From Bacteroidales bacterium M7 (GTDB lineage Bacteria; Bacteroidota; Bacteroidia; Bacteroidales; Muribaculaceae): a DNA stretch of 22,731 bases. Under the pieces are notes generated by a model that ran no database searches, had not been told where the DNA came from, and saw only the letters and a program-made list of their open reading frames with translations. The stretch is from contig LUJR01000017.1 in the NCBI GenBank assembly GCA_001689515.1, positions 1-22,731 of the forward strand. The letters run 5' to 3'. The position numbers were made by a program, and so were the translations under genes. Within the stretch, counting starts at the first letter, position 1. Each line of letters begins with the position of its first letter. This document shows positions 13,826-22,710 of this stretch, piece after piece.

Positions 13826-14755
13826 ATGACGCAATCTGATGCAAACACTCCCACTTTGAGCATCGTTGTGCCTGTCTACAACAGGCACCGCCTCGTCATG
13901 GATACACTTAATAGCATTGCCACTCAGAAAGAAGAACAATTTGACCTGATAGTAGTCGACAATGGCTCTACTGACGGCAGTTACGAACTACTCCAACGCG
14001 AACTGCCACAACTTGCCCACGATAACATGAGGACCCGGTTACTGCGCCAGCCTAAACCAGGCGCAGCTTGCGCCCGAAATATGGGACTTCAGGCTGTAGA
14101 GACCGACTGGACTCTGTTTTTTGACAGCGACGACCTTATGATGCCGGGACACATACACCGACTGATGGATGCAGCACGAAGCAACAAAGCTGCCGATGTC
14201 ATTGGAGCTCCTGTATTATCGCATGACGGAAACAGACCTCTGAAAGTCTTGCCTTTCGAACCGACGCTTCCACCACATCTGATGCACAGCCGATGGTCAA
14301 CCCAGAGGTATATGGCACGCACATCGCTGTTCAGACATGTCGGCGGATGGAACGAAAGGCTTCCCGGCTGGGATGACTTCGAATTGGGAGTAAGGTTGCT
14401 GTTGCAAAAGCCTGAAGTTGTGACCATCAAAGGTCAACCGCTCGTGAAGCAACTCCAGCATACAGCCTCCATCACCGGTCCGGATTTCAGCCACAGTCCG
14501 CTCAAATGGGAAGTGGCGTTAGACGAGATAGCCCGGCTGCTTGACGGACGCGATGAAATGAAATATGTGGCAGCACGCAATGTCATTCTGGCTGCAATTT
14601 ACAGTCGCGAAGGACATCCAGAACTCGCAGCCCCACGTTACCGCTTAGGTTTGGAACAAAGCACCCCCAGCCAACGCCCGATCATCAAGCTTATCTATCA
14701 CACTGTACGTCTGGCAGGTCACGGAGGATCTTTCATTGCTTTACGAACATTATAA
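13826..14755 (+). CDS. family 2 glycosyltransferase
   Basis: This 309-aa protein has the GT-A fold features of glycosyltransferase family 2: 'LSIVVPVYNR' at 11-20, 'IVVDNGSTDGS' at 42-52, 'GAACARNMGL' at 79-88, the metal-binding 'FDSDD' at 99-103, and 'GWDDFEL' at 181-187, the region of the catalytic base. It transfers a sugar from a nucleotide-sugar donor to an unknown acceptor, probably for a surface glycan or glycoprotein. There is no signal peptide or clear membrane segment, so it is cytoplasmic or membrane-peripheral. It starts 6 nt after apbE and ends 7 nt before ispD, so it is probably co-transcribed with both. Sugar specificity cannot be read from sequence alone. Confidence 0.92.
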   Translation: MTQSDANTPTLSIVVPVYNRHRLVMDTLNSIATQKEEQFDLIVVDNGSTDGSYELLQRELPQLAHDNMRTRLLRQPKPGAACARNMGLQAVETDWTLFFDSDDLMMPGHIHRLMDAARSNKAADVIGAPVLSHDGNRPLKVLPFEPTLPPHLMHSRWSTQRYMARTSLFRHVGGWNERLPGWDDFELGVRLLLQKPEVVTIKGQPLVKQLQHTASITGPDFSHSPLKWEVALDEIARLLDGRDEMKYVAARNVILAAIYSREGHPELAAPRYRLGLEQSTPSQRPIIKLIYHTVRLAGHGGSFIALRTL

Positions 14756-14762
14756 CAGACAT

Positions 14763-15482
14763 ATGACTGATTACTCAGATATAACACTTATCGTAGTTGC
14801 CGCAGGCACAGGCTCGCGATTCGGAGCTGACAAACCCAAGCAGTATCTCTCTATACACACTCCTGAGGGTGAGATGCCTGTCATCATCGCTACCCTGAGG
14901 CGATTTGCTGATATGCTGCCAGGCTCGCAGATATTGGTTGTGGTCAGCGGGATGTGGGAGTCACATATGCACTCGCTGCTTGACCGGTATGGGCTGTTGG
15001 CACGCGTTTCCATCGTACTCGGTGGGGCATCGCGCACCGAGAGCGTAAGCAATGCGCTTGATGCCGTCCGCAAAGGATGCAGATATATCGGCGTGCATGA
15101 CGGCGTGCGCCCTATTGTGACTCAAACGGTAGTTCTTGAGGCTATAGAAGCTGTCAGAGACGGCGCAGGGGGTGCCATCCCTGCCATAGAGGTCACCGAT
15201 TCGCTCAAGCGGCTTCAAGCAGACGGTCAATCGCTGCCAGTGGACCGCAGTCTCTACCGCGCCGTGCAAACCCCACAGTTTTTCCCCGCCCAATTGCTGA
15301 CCGAATCCTATTGCCACCGCGACCCAGAAGGGATATTTACTGACGATGCCTCCGTGCTCGCCGCCGCCGGGCACACCGACATACGACTAACGCAAGGCTC
15401 TCCTTACAACATCAAGATAACCCATCCCCTTGACATCAAGATAGCGGAAATCTACCTTAGCCAATCCACGCAGTCAAAGTGA
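14763..15482 (+). CDS. ispD: 2-C-methyl-D-erythritol 4-phosphate cytidylyltransferase
   Basis: IspD joins CTP and methylerythritol 4-phosphate in the non-mevalonate isoprenoid pathway. The 239-aa protein has the nucleotide-binding 'AAGTGSRFG' (13-21) and 'KPKQY' (24-28), 'GGASRTESV' around 87-95, 'HDGVRP' (112-117) and 'TDDASVL' near the C-terminus, all family motifs. Length is normal. A longer frame from a TTG at 14736 overlaps the glycosyltransferase; the ATG at 14763 gives the standard N-terminus and a 7-nt gap, so I chose it. Its stop overlaps the recG start. A related cytidylyltransferase such as TarI is a less likely alternative, since no teichoic-type genes are nearby. Confidence 0.94.
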   Translation: MTDYSDITLIVVAAGTGSRFGADKPKQYLSIHTPEGEMPVIIATLRRFADMLPGSQILVVVSGMWESHMHSLLDRYGLLARVSIVLGGASRTESVSNALDAVRKGCRYIGVHDGVRPIVTQTVVLEAIEAVRDGAGGAIPAIEVTDSLKRLQADGQSLPVDRSLYRAVQTPQFFPAQLLTESYCHRDPEGIFTDDASVLAAAGHTDIRLTQGSPYNIKITHPLDIKIAEIYLSQSTQSK

Positions 15483-17563
15483 ACAATCTATCGCAGCGCG
15501 ACATAAAGTTTCTCAAAGGCGTAGGACCAAAACGCGCCGAGCTTCTACAAAAAGAGCTCGGCATAACTACATTCTACGACCTGCTGACCCACTATCCCAC
15601 CCACTACCTCGACCGCACCAAAGTGTACCGCATACGCGAGCTTACCGAGGAGATGTCGATGGTACAGGTCAGAGGACGCTTCGTGACTTTTACGGTGCGC
15701 GGAGAGGGGGCGAAAGCGAGACTTGTGGGATTGTTTTCTGACGGACATTCCACCATGGAGGTTGTATGGTTTCGCCAGATCCGAAAGCTCAAGGACGCAT
15801 ATCAGACTGCCACGGAATATATACTCTTCGGCAAGCCGACATACTACAACGGCATCGCCCAGATGGTACACCCCGAAGTTGACTCGCCGTCAAGCCTCGC
15901 CGCTGTCAGCGGCCTGCGCGGTGTGTATCCGCTGACGGAGAAGCTCCGCAACGGAGGTTTTTCGTCACGCACATTCCACTCGCTGGCGATGAACGTGCTT
16001 GCCACGACACCGACCATCTATGATCCAATGCCTGCAGATATCGTCACGCGACTCGGGCTCATGCCTCTACGCGAAGCATTGACAGCCATACACAACCCTA
16101 GCTCTCACCAAGAAGCAACGCGGGCACGTGAAAGACTTAAATTTGATGAGCTGTTTTATCTACAGCTTGACATACTCCGCTACGCCAAAGGGCGGAAGCA
16201 GTCAATCGGAGGCTACAGGTTCTCGCGCATCGGCGATTATTTCAACCGCTTCTACTTCGAACAGCTACCCTTCGAACTGACAGGGGCGCAGAAGCGCGTC
16301 ATCAAGGAAATCCGCGCCGACATGGGTTCCGGAAAGCAGATGAACAGGCTGCTGCAAGGAGATGTGGGCAGCGGAAAGACCCTCGTAGCCCTTCTCTGCA
16401 TGCTTATAGCACTTGACAATGGCATGCAGGCATGCCTGATGGCACCGACCGAAATCCTCGCCACGCAGCATTTCGAAACCCTCCGCTCGCTGACCGCTCC
16501 GCTCGGCATCAGCGTAGCATTGCTGACCGGCTCTACCCCCACGGCTCGCCGCCGTGAGATACATGCCGGTCTGATGGACGGCTCCATACACATACTCGTC
16601 GGTACACATGCCGTGCTCGAAGACCCCGTGGAATTTGCACGTCTGGGCTTTGCCGTCATCGACGAGCAACACCGCTTCGGCGTCGCCCAGCGTGCTCGTC
16701 TATGGGGCAAAAGCCATGTGCCACCCCACGTACTGGTGATGACAGCCACCCCCATACCGCGTACCCTGGCAATGACCGTATACGGCGACCTTGATGTCAG
16801 TGTCATTGACGAACTGCCTCCTGGACGAAAACCCGTGGTCACCCTGCTGCGCTATGACGAAAACCGCGAACAGGTCTACCGCGCCATAGGATCGCAGCTC
16901 AACCAGGGGCGACAGGTCTACATAGTGCATCCGCTGATCAAAGAAAACGACAAACTCGCATTGAAAAGCCTCGAAGAGGGCTATGAGACCATCTGCAACG
17001 TGTTTCCCCATCGCAAAGTAGCATTTGTCCACGGTCAGATGAAGCCTGCCGAAAAAGATTACCAGATGCAGCTCTTTGCATCAGGAGATGCCGACATACT
17101 CGTGGCAACCACTGTCATAGAGGTCGGAGTCAATGTGCCCAACGCATCAGTGATGGTAATCGAGAACGCCGAACGTTTCGGACTCTCACAGCTCCACCAG
17201 TTGCGCGGACGCGTGGGTCGCGGTGCCGACCAGAGCTACTGCATCCTGATGAGCAAGCGCACCATAGGGCGCGACACGCGCAAACGCCTCGAAATCATGA
17301 CCTCCACCTCCGACGGTTTCCTCATAGCCGAAGCCGACATGAAACTGCGCGGACCAGGTGACATCGAAGGCACCATGCAGAGCGGACTTGCCTTTGACCT
17401 CAAGATAGCCTCCCTCGCTGCCGACGGTCAGATAATGACCCTCGGCCGCCGCGAAGCCGAAACGATCTTAGACAGCGACCCCGTCCTCGCCGCCCATCCC
17501 TCCCTATCAGCCCGTCTCAAATCCCTCTTTGCCCGCAACCTCGACTGGTCCCGCATCTCCTGA
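15479..17563 (+). CDS. recG: ATP-dependent DNA helicase RecG
   Basis: RecG remodels stalled replication forks and Holliday junctions. The 694-aa protein starts with the helix-hairpin segment 'IKFLKGVGPKRAELLQKELG', then the OB-fold wedge domain (about 60-160), then the helicase domains. Walker A is 'GDVGSGKT' (294-301), motif II is DEQH (395-398) in 'VIDEQHRFG', followed by 'TATPIPRTLA' and, near the end, 'QLRGRVGRG' and 'LRGPGDIEG'. The start is a GTG inside a GTGA overlap with the ispD stop, which fits translational coupling; no ATG is available near the conserved N-terminus. Length matches Bacteroidetes RecG. Confidence 0.97.
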   Translation: MNNLSQRDIKFLKGVGPKRAELLQKELGITTFYDLLTHYPTHYLDRTKVYRIRELTEEMSMVQVRGRFVTFTVRGEGAKARLVGLFSDGHSTMEVVWFRQIRKLKDAYQTATEYILFGKPTYYNGIAQMVHPEVDSPSSLAAVSGLRGVYPLTEKLRNGGFSSRTFHSLAMNVLATTPTIYDPMPADIVTRLGLMPLREALTAIHNPSSHQEATRARERLKFDELFYLQLDILRYAKGRKQSIGGYRFSRIGDYFNRFYFEQLPFELTGAQKRVIKEIRADMGSGKQMNRLLQGDVGSGKTLVALLCMLIALDNGMQACLMAPTEILATQHFETLRSLTAPLGISVALLTGSTPTARRREIHAGLMDGSIHILVGTHAVLEDPVEFARLGFAVIDEQHRFGVAQRARLWGKSHVPPHVLVMTATPIPRTLAMTVYGDLDVSVIDELPPGRKPVVTLLRYDENREQVYRAIGSQLNQGRQVYIVHPLIKENDKLALKSLEEGYETICNVFPHRKVAFVHGQMKPAEKDYQMQLFASGDADILVATTVIEVGVNVPNASVMVIENAERFGLSQLHQLRGRVGRGADQSYCILMSKRTIGRDTRKRLEIMTSTSDGFLIAEADMKLRGPGDIEGTMQSGLAFDLKIASLAADGQIMTLGRREAETILDSDPVLAAHPSLSARLKSLFARNLDWSRIS

Positions 17564-17585
17564 CCATATATTGTGAATTTTTCGC

Positions 17586-17593
17586 TATATTTG
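17586..17593 (+). promoter_or_regulatory. -7 box of the prolyl oligopeptidase cluster
   Basis: TATATTTG matches TAnnTTTG. It lies 27 nt before the ATG at 17621 and 22 nt after the recG stop, so the downstream cluster can be expressed independently of recG. It also rules out the upstream GTG at 17573 as start. Confidence 0.6.
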
Positions 17594-17620
17594 TGGGATA
17601 ATATACCAACCGTCATCACT

Positions 17621-19747
17621 ATGAAGCATATAACGACTGCATTGTCAATCAGCATTCTGACATCAATGAGCATTTCAGCAGCTAATCCTCTGACATATCC
17701 CGAGGCTCCCAAGGATGCCACGGTCGATGAATATTTCGGCACGAAAGTGCCCGATCCCTACCGTCCGCTTGAAAACGACACTGCCGCGGCTACAGTGGCT
17801 TGGGTCGAGGCTGAAAACCGCGTCACTAACGACTATCTGTCTAAAATCCCTTTCCGCGAGGATATACGCAAGCGTCTCACCGACCTTGCCAACTACAAAA
17901 AGATCGGCACTCCCTGGCTCGGTTACGACAACAAATATTATTACAGTGCCAACGACGGTCTACAGAACCAGTCGGTCATCTACCGCAAAGCCACTCTCGA
18001 CTCTCCGGCTGAGGTTTTCTTAGACCCCAACAAACTTAGCGACGATGGCACTGTGGCTCTGACAGGTCTGTCAATGAGCCCCGACGGCAAATACATGGCA
18101 TATACCATCTCACGCAGCGGCAGCGATTGGACCGAAATATATGTGATGGACACCGCGACAGGCAAGCTGCTTGACGACCACATCACGTGGGCAAAGTTCA
18201 CCGGTGCGACATGGTATGGCGACGGCTTCTACTACAGCGCGTATGACCAGCCTGTGGCTGGCAAGGAGTTCAGCAACTCCAATGAAAACCATCGCATCTA
18301 CTACCACAAGCTCGGCACTCCGCAGAGCGAGGACACGCTCTTCTACAGCGATCCGGAGCATCCGCTGCATTTCCACAGCGTAGGCATGCCCGAAGAGAGC
18401 GATTACATCATCCTCTCCACCGGAGGTGAAGGCATCGGCAATGCAGTGGCAGTGCGCAATCTCAAGGAAAAAGACTCGCAGTGGATAGTGCTTGAGCCGA
18501 CGCAGGACTATAACATCGGCGTGGTGGACGTACGTGATGGCAAAGCAATACTCTTATCCTTTGCCGACGCTCCCAAGGGACGCATCATGGTGGCAGATCT
18601 CGCCAATCCGACGCGTGAAAACTGGAAGGTGCTCGTCCCCGAACAGGACGGCGTGCTGACCAGCATAGCCGAAGTTGGCAAAGACCATTATATCATTGAA
18701 TACGAGAAGAATGCTTCGACCCATCTCTATCTCTATACCCGCGACGGCAAGATGATACGTGAGATCAAGCTACCCTCCATCGGCAGCGCAGGTGTCAGCA
18801 CCGACCGCCGCAACGAGGATGTGTTTCTGTCGTTCACCTCTTTTATCCAGCCTGCCGCCTCGTATCGCTACGACATACACACCGACAAGCTCACACCATT
18901 CATCACTCCCGAGGTCAAAGGCTTCAACCCCGATGACTACGTGACAGAGCAGGTGTTCTACACCAGTGCCGACGGCACACGGGTACCAATGTCACTCACT
19001 TATAAAAAAGGTCTCAAACGCGATGGCAAAAATCCCGTATATCTCTACGGTTACGGCGGCTTCAACGTATCTCTGACCCCGAGTTTCAGCCCCTACCGTT
19101 TGCTTTGGCTCGAAAACGGTGGCATATACGCCCAGACCAATCTCCGCGGCGGTTCGGAATACGGAGAAGATTGGCATGAAGCAGGTACCAAGCAGAAGAA
19201 GCTCAACGTATTCAACGACTTCATTTCGGCAGCCGAATATATGATTAAGGAAGGATGGACCAATCCTGACATGCTCGTATGCGAGGGGGGCAGCAACGGC
19301 GGCCTGCTCATAGGCGCCACCATCAATATGCGCCCCGACCTGTTCCGCGTGGCGATACCGCGAGTAGGCGTGATGGATATGATGCGTTACCACCTCTTCA
19401 CTATCGGCTGGAACTGGGCTTCAGACTACGGCACCAGTGCCGACTCGCCCGAAATGGCTACCTACCTCTTAGGCTACTCGCCGCTCCACAACATCAAAAA
19501 CGACGGTACACGCTACCCCTCCATCCTTGTCACCACTGCCGACCATGACGACCGCGTAGTGCCAGCCCACTCATTTAAATATGCCGCCACTCTCCAGGCA
19601 TCCGATACCGGCGACAACCCCAAACTCATCCGCATCGACAGCAAAGCAGGCCACGGTGCCGGCAAACCGATAAGCAAGGTAATCGACGAGTACACCGACA
19701 TATATTCATTTATATTTGAGAACCTCGGTGTCACGCCCAAGAAATAA
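17621..19747 (+). CDS. exported prolyl oligopeptidase (S9A)
   Basis: This serine peptidase family cuts after proline in short peptides. The 708-aa protein has a signal peptide (MKHITTALSISILTSMSISA, then 'ANPLTYPEAP'), so it works in the periplasm. Mature residues up to about 420 form the beta-propeller, with 'DPYRPLEN' near the start typical of S9A. The alpha/beta-hydrolase domain follows with 'GGSNGG' (Ser558), 'DHDDRVVPAHS' (641-651, containing the catalytic Asp) and 'KAGHGAG' (His678). Length and order match known prolyl oligopeptidases. It is the first gene of a four-gene plus-strand cluster; the next gene starts 3 nt after its stop. Confidence 0.96.
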   Translation: MKHITTALSISILTSMSISAANPLTYPEAPKDATVDEYFGTKVPDPYRPLENDTAAATVAWVEAENRVTNDYLSKIPFREDIRKRLTDLANYKKIGTPWLGYDNKYYYSANDGLQNQSVIYRKATLDSPAEVFLDPNKLSDDGTVALTGLSMSPDGKYMAYTISRSGSDWTEIYVMDTATGKLLDDHITWAKFTGATWYGDGFYYSAYDQPVAGKEFSNSNENHRIYYHKLGTPQSEDTLFYSDPEHPLHFHSVGMPEESDYIILSTGGEGIGNAVAVRNLKEKDSQWIVLEPTQDYNIGVVDVRDGKAILLSFADAPKGRIMVADLANPTRENWKVLVPEQDGVLTSIAEVGKDHYIIEYEKNASTHLYLYTRDGKMIREIKLPSIGSAGVSTDRRNEDVFLSFTSFIQPAASYRYDIHTDKLTPFITPEVKGFNPDDYVTEQVFYTSADGTRVPMSLTYKKGLKRDGKNPVYLYGYGGFNVSLTPSFSPYRLLWLENGGIYAQTNLRGGSEYGEDWHEAGTKQKKLNVFNDFISAAEYMIKEGWTNPDMLVCEGGSNGGLLIGATINMRPDLFRVAIPRVGVMDMMRYHLFTIGWNWASDYGTSADSPEMATYLLGYSPLHNIKNDGTRYPSILVTTADHDDRVVPAHSFKYAATLQASDTGDNPKLIRIDSKAGHGAGKPISKVIDEYTDIYSFIFENLGVTPKK

Positions 19748-19750
19748 CCG

Positions 19751-20743
19751 ATGACCACCCGATTGGCTATATCCCCGGCAAAATACTCCCTGTCAGCATT
19801 GCTGCCCGCACTTGTGTCAGCAGCAATGCTGACAGGCTGCTATACCGCTACACACACCGCTCCAATCGGTCAAAACGAGGTCAAAAAGGAGGGCGCGTAT
19901 GCCCCCTCTCCAGCCCGACAGCTCATGGCTTCCGTGTCACCGCAAGCACCGTCATCATGGCAGTCCGGAAAGCGATGGAGCATCACTGATGACCGACTGA
20001 AAGTGCTTCTGAACGCAGTTGACGGAACTATTCCAGAGACATTGGCATCAGGCGCATTAGTCTATGACAGCATGATTACCGGCAACAATATCATAGGCAA
20101 TGAGTACACCGACATCATTTTCATGCTTGAGTCACCCTCGGTAAGCATCGCCAATCCGCACGTCAGAGTCTCTTATCGCGTGGATTCACCACTTGACAGC
20201 GTATTGACAAAACCATCCCTCCCCATACCCTTCACCATAGAGTCAAGCATCATCAACGATGCTGACAACCTGCTGCGAGGACGAAAACTCTATGTCATGA
20301 CATCTACATGGCTCGATGACAGCGGCAACTACATCAAGCGTCGGAGATTCCTGCCTGTCACGGTCACGGCTGTCTCTGCCGGCACTCCCCAGGCACCACT
20401 GCTCGTCAGCTTCCACCTTGAGGAAGACCCGACAGTCAAGGGCAAGCTGATGCTGACCCTGCCATCACGACCTGACGCTGACGGACCGCGTGATTTTGCC
20501 TCCATGTTTTCGCTGAGCACCCCCCGCGAAACCTATAAGTCCATCTATCCCGACATATGGGAACTCATCACACGCGGACAGGTCACCGAAGGCATGACTC
20601 GTGAGGAATGCCGTCTGTCGCTCGGCAACCCTATGGAAATAAAGCGGCAAGAGATGTATGGCTATACCCGTGAGACATGGCTATATGAGGCTGGTACATA
20701 TCTGGTATTTGAAGATGGCATCCTAAAAACTTCCCGTCTATGA
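19751..20743 (+). CDS. lipoprotein with BamE/SmpA-like C-terminal segment
   Basis: This 330-aa protein begins with a signal ending in the lipobox MLTGC (Cys30). I do not recognise the central part (about 60-265), which looks beta-rich. The last 60 or so residues, including 'ITRGQVTEGMTREECRLSLG', 'NPMEIKR' and 'ETWLYEAGTYLVFEDGILK', have the pattern of the BamE/SmpA-OmlA small domain (helix, 'G-M-T-xx-E', 'LG-P', then 'W-x-Y' and a 'F-xx-G-x-L' strand). Such domains are found in envelope lipoproteins, including an outer-membrane assembly factor. It starts 3 nt after the peptidase and overlaps the next gene by 4 nt (ATGA), so it is probably translationally coupled. The function is unknown. Confidence 0.8.
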   Translation: MTTRLAISPAKYSLSALLPALVSAAMLTGCYTATHTAPIGQNEVKKEGAYAPSPARQLMASVSPQAPSSWQSGKRWSITDDRLKVLLNAVDGTIPETLASGALVYDSMITGNNIIGNEYTDIIFMLESPSVSIANPHVRVSYRVDSPLDSVLTKPSLPIPFTIESSIINDADNLLRGRKLYVMTSTWLDDSGNYIKRRRFLPVTVTAVSAGTPQAPLLVSFHLEEDPTVKGKLMLTLPSRPDADGPRDFASMFSLSTPRETYKSIYPDIWELITRGQVTEGMTREECRLSLGNPMEIKRQEMYGYTRETWLYEAGTYLVFEDGILKTSRL

Positions 20744-21510
20744 AACTGACATTTCTCGGCACAGGCACATCTACAGGCGTACCGCAAATCAATTGTACCT
20801 GCGCCGTCTGCACATCCACCGACCCTCGTGACAAGCGCTTGCGCTCATCCGTCATGATAGAGGAGCGTGGACGCACACTGCTGATTGACTGCGGACCGGA
20901 TTTCCGCGAACAGATACTCCGACACCCTGTGCCCAAGATAGACGCTCTGCTGGTCACCCACAGCCACTATGACCACGTAGGAGGCATCGATGACCTGCGA
21001 CCCTTCAGCCACTCCTATACTGGACATGGCAACTTCCCGGTGTATTGCACCCGCGATGTGTCAGTAGACCTTCATTCTCGCATCCCATACTGCTTCAAAC
21101 GCCACCCCTATCCAGGGGCTCCGACATTCGACATCCACGAAATATCCGCCGGGGCTCCATTGAAAATCTGCGGTATAGACGTGATGCCACTTGACGTGCT
21201 CCACTGGAAGTTGCACATACTCGGCTTCAAGATAGGCAATCTGGCATACATCACCGACTGCAAGACTCTTCCTGAAGAAACGATACGAGACATCCAGGGC
21301 ATAGACACACTTGTCATAAACGCACTCCGACGCGAAGAGCACATATCGCACCTGTCACTCTCACAGGCGCTTGAGTTAATCGACATAATCAAACCACGAC
21401 AGACGTATCTCACCCATATATCCGACCGTCTCGGTCGGCATGCCGATGTCGACCCTACGCTGCCAACCGGTGTGCACCTTGCATATGACGGTCTTAGCAT
21501 CGAAATCTGA
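20740..21510 (+). CDS. PhnP-like MBL-fold metallohydrolase
   Basis: The 256-aa protein is a metallo-beta-lactamase-fold hydrolase. It has 'FLGTGTSTGVPQINC' at the N-terminus, the metal motif THSHYDH (His74, His76, Asp78, His79), an Asp in 'YITDCKTL', and a final 'THISDRLGRH'. Three cysteines Cys19, Cys21 and Cys24 (C-x-C-x-x-C) resemble the structural zinc site of PhnP, a cyclic phosphodiesterase. RNase Z and other phosphodiesterases share the core, so the substrate is not assigned; no C-P lyase genes are nearby. No signal peptide, so it is cytoplasmic, unlike the exported or lipid-anchored products on either side. Its start is the ATGA overlapping the preceding gene. Confidence 0.88.
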   Translation: MKLTFLGTGTSTGVPQINCTCAVCTSTDPRDKRLRSSVMIEERGRTLLIDCGPDFREQILRHPVPKIDALLVTHSHYDHVGGIDDLRPFSHSYTGHGNFPVYCTRDVSVDLHSRIPYCFKRHPYPGAPTFDIHEISAGAPLKICGIDVMPLDVLHWKLHILGFKIGNLAYITDCKTLPEETIRDIQGIDTLVINALRREEHISHLSLSQALELIDIIKPRQTYLTHISDRLGRHADVDPTLPTGVHLAYDGLSIEI

Positions 21511-21537
21511 CAAACCTAACCTATAAACCTCCATACA

Positions 21538-22644
21538 ATGAAATCATTAAAAATCCCAGCCATGGCAATGGTAGGCGCGATGTTGCTCGGCGCATGCGCT
21601 CAAAAATCCACCGGAGCCTATGAAATCACTATTCCCCTGCCCGGACAGGATATGAACGGTACAGTAGCCTACCTTATCGACTATGACAACGGCGACAAGA
21701 TGGACAGCACAGTAGTCACAAACGACTCCATCGTATTCAAGGGCACAGTAGACAAGGCTTATCTTGCGCGCATCATAGTTGACGGACAGCGCTATGGAAG
21801 TGTCATCGTGGAGCAAGGCACCGTAACCCCCGACTCTACCGGCAAGCTCACCGGCACACCCCTCAATGACATTCTCATCAAAGCCGGTGCACGGCTTGAC
21901 AGCGTAGCAATGCAAGCCAATAATCTTCCCGAAGATTCTGTGGGCATGGCAAAACTTGATTCGCTCAACAACGTTTATGATAATATAGAGAAAGAAATCG
22001 TCATGCAGAATGCCGAAAATCCCGTAGGATACCTCTACTTCTTTGACCGGGCATACCGCATGGACCTTTCCGAACTTGACGAACAACTCAAGATCTACCC
22101 CTTCATGGTATCATATCAGCGCATCAAAGATCTCCGCGCAGCACTCGAAAAGAAGGCTCAGACAAGCGTGGGAAGCAAATACAAGGATTTTGAAGTCAAA
22201 AACGACAGCGTGGCAATGCGCCTGAGCCAGTTTGTAGGCAAGGACGGCAAATTTACCCTCGTGGACTTCTGGGCGAGCTGGTGTGGTCCGTGTCGACGCG
22301 AAATCCCAATCATCAAAGGGCTCTACGACAAGCATAAGGACAAAGACCTCAACGTTGTAGGCGTGGCAGTATGGGACGAACCCGCAGCCACCCTCAAAGC
22401 CATTGACGAACTCGGCATCACCTGGCCATGCATCATCGATGCCCAGAAGATACCGACTGACATCTACGGTATCTCCGGCATCCCCTGCATCATACTGATT
22501 GACCCTGACGGCACCATCGTGAGCCGCGACAAACAGGGCGACGCATTAGTTGCTGATGTCAACAATTGCATCGCACAATATCGCGAAAAACAGAAGGAAG
22601 CCAAAGAAAATGCAGCAATGACAGACTCCGCCGCTGTAAATTAA
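21538..22644 (+). CDS. TlpA-like thiol-disulfide lipoprotein with CGPC
   Basis: This 368-aa protein has a short signal and lipobox ('MLLGAC', Cys20). A DUF4369-like beta domain (about 27-130) and a helical linker are followed by a thioredoxin domain with an intact active site 'WASWCGPC' (Cys249 and Cys252), and 'GISGIPCIILIDPDGTIVSR' with the cis-proline loop. It should reduce or exchange disulfides in periplasmic proteins, like TlpA or ResA, from a membrane anchor. The last 30 residues are charged and low in complexity ('KQKEAKENAAM'). It starts 27 nt after the MBL-fold gene and probably belongs to the same message. It is the active-site-bearing counterpart of the CXXC-less lipoprotein at 10802. 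Confidence 0.93.
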   Translation: MKSLKIPAMAMVGAMLLGACAQKSTGAYEITIPLPGQDMNGTVAYLIDYDNGDKMDSTVVTNDSIVFKGTVDKAYLARIIVDGQRYGSVIVEQGTVTPDSTGKLTGTPLNDILIKAGARLDSVAMQANNLPEDSVGMAKLDSLNNVYDNIEKEIVMQNAENPVGYLYFFDRAYRMDLSELDEQLKIYPFMVSYQRIKDLRAALEKKAQTSVGSKYKDFEVKNDSVAMRLSQFVGKDGKFTLVDFWASWCGPCRREIPIIKGLYDKHKDKDLNVVGVAVWDEPAATLKAIDELGITWPCIIDAQKIPTDIYGISGIPCIILIDPDGTIVSRDKQGDALVADVNNCIAQYREKQKEAKENAAMTDSAAVN

Positions 22645-22664
22645 CACGATTTAACTTACAAACT

Positions 22665-22696
22665 ATTGACATAAGCCCAAAAACACGCTACCTTTG
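22665..22696 (+). promoter_or_regulatory. promoter of the tRNA gene
   Basis: ATTG (22665-22668) is followed after 20 nt by TACCTTTG (22689-22696), the best -33/-7 match on the plus strand of the window. The tRNA begins 14 nt after the -7 box. Confidence 0.75.
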
Positions 22697-22710
22697 CACT
22701 CACAAAACAT

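Noticed and set aside
14736..14762. TTG start extending IspD by 9 residues
   Set aside because: The extension overlaps the glycosyltransferase and is not part of the usual IspD N-terminus; an ATG with a 7-nt gap is available.
17573..17620. GTG start extending the prolyl oligopeptidase by 16 residues
   Set aside because: The -7 box TATATTTG lies inside the extension, and the signal peptide begins at the ATG at 17621.
21547..22086. 179-aa minus-strand frame opposite the TlpA-like lipoprotein
   Set aside because: It is antisense to a clear lipoprotein gene with lipobox and CGPC motif, and shows no recognisable domain.
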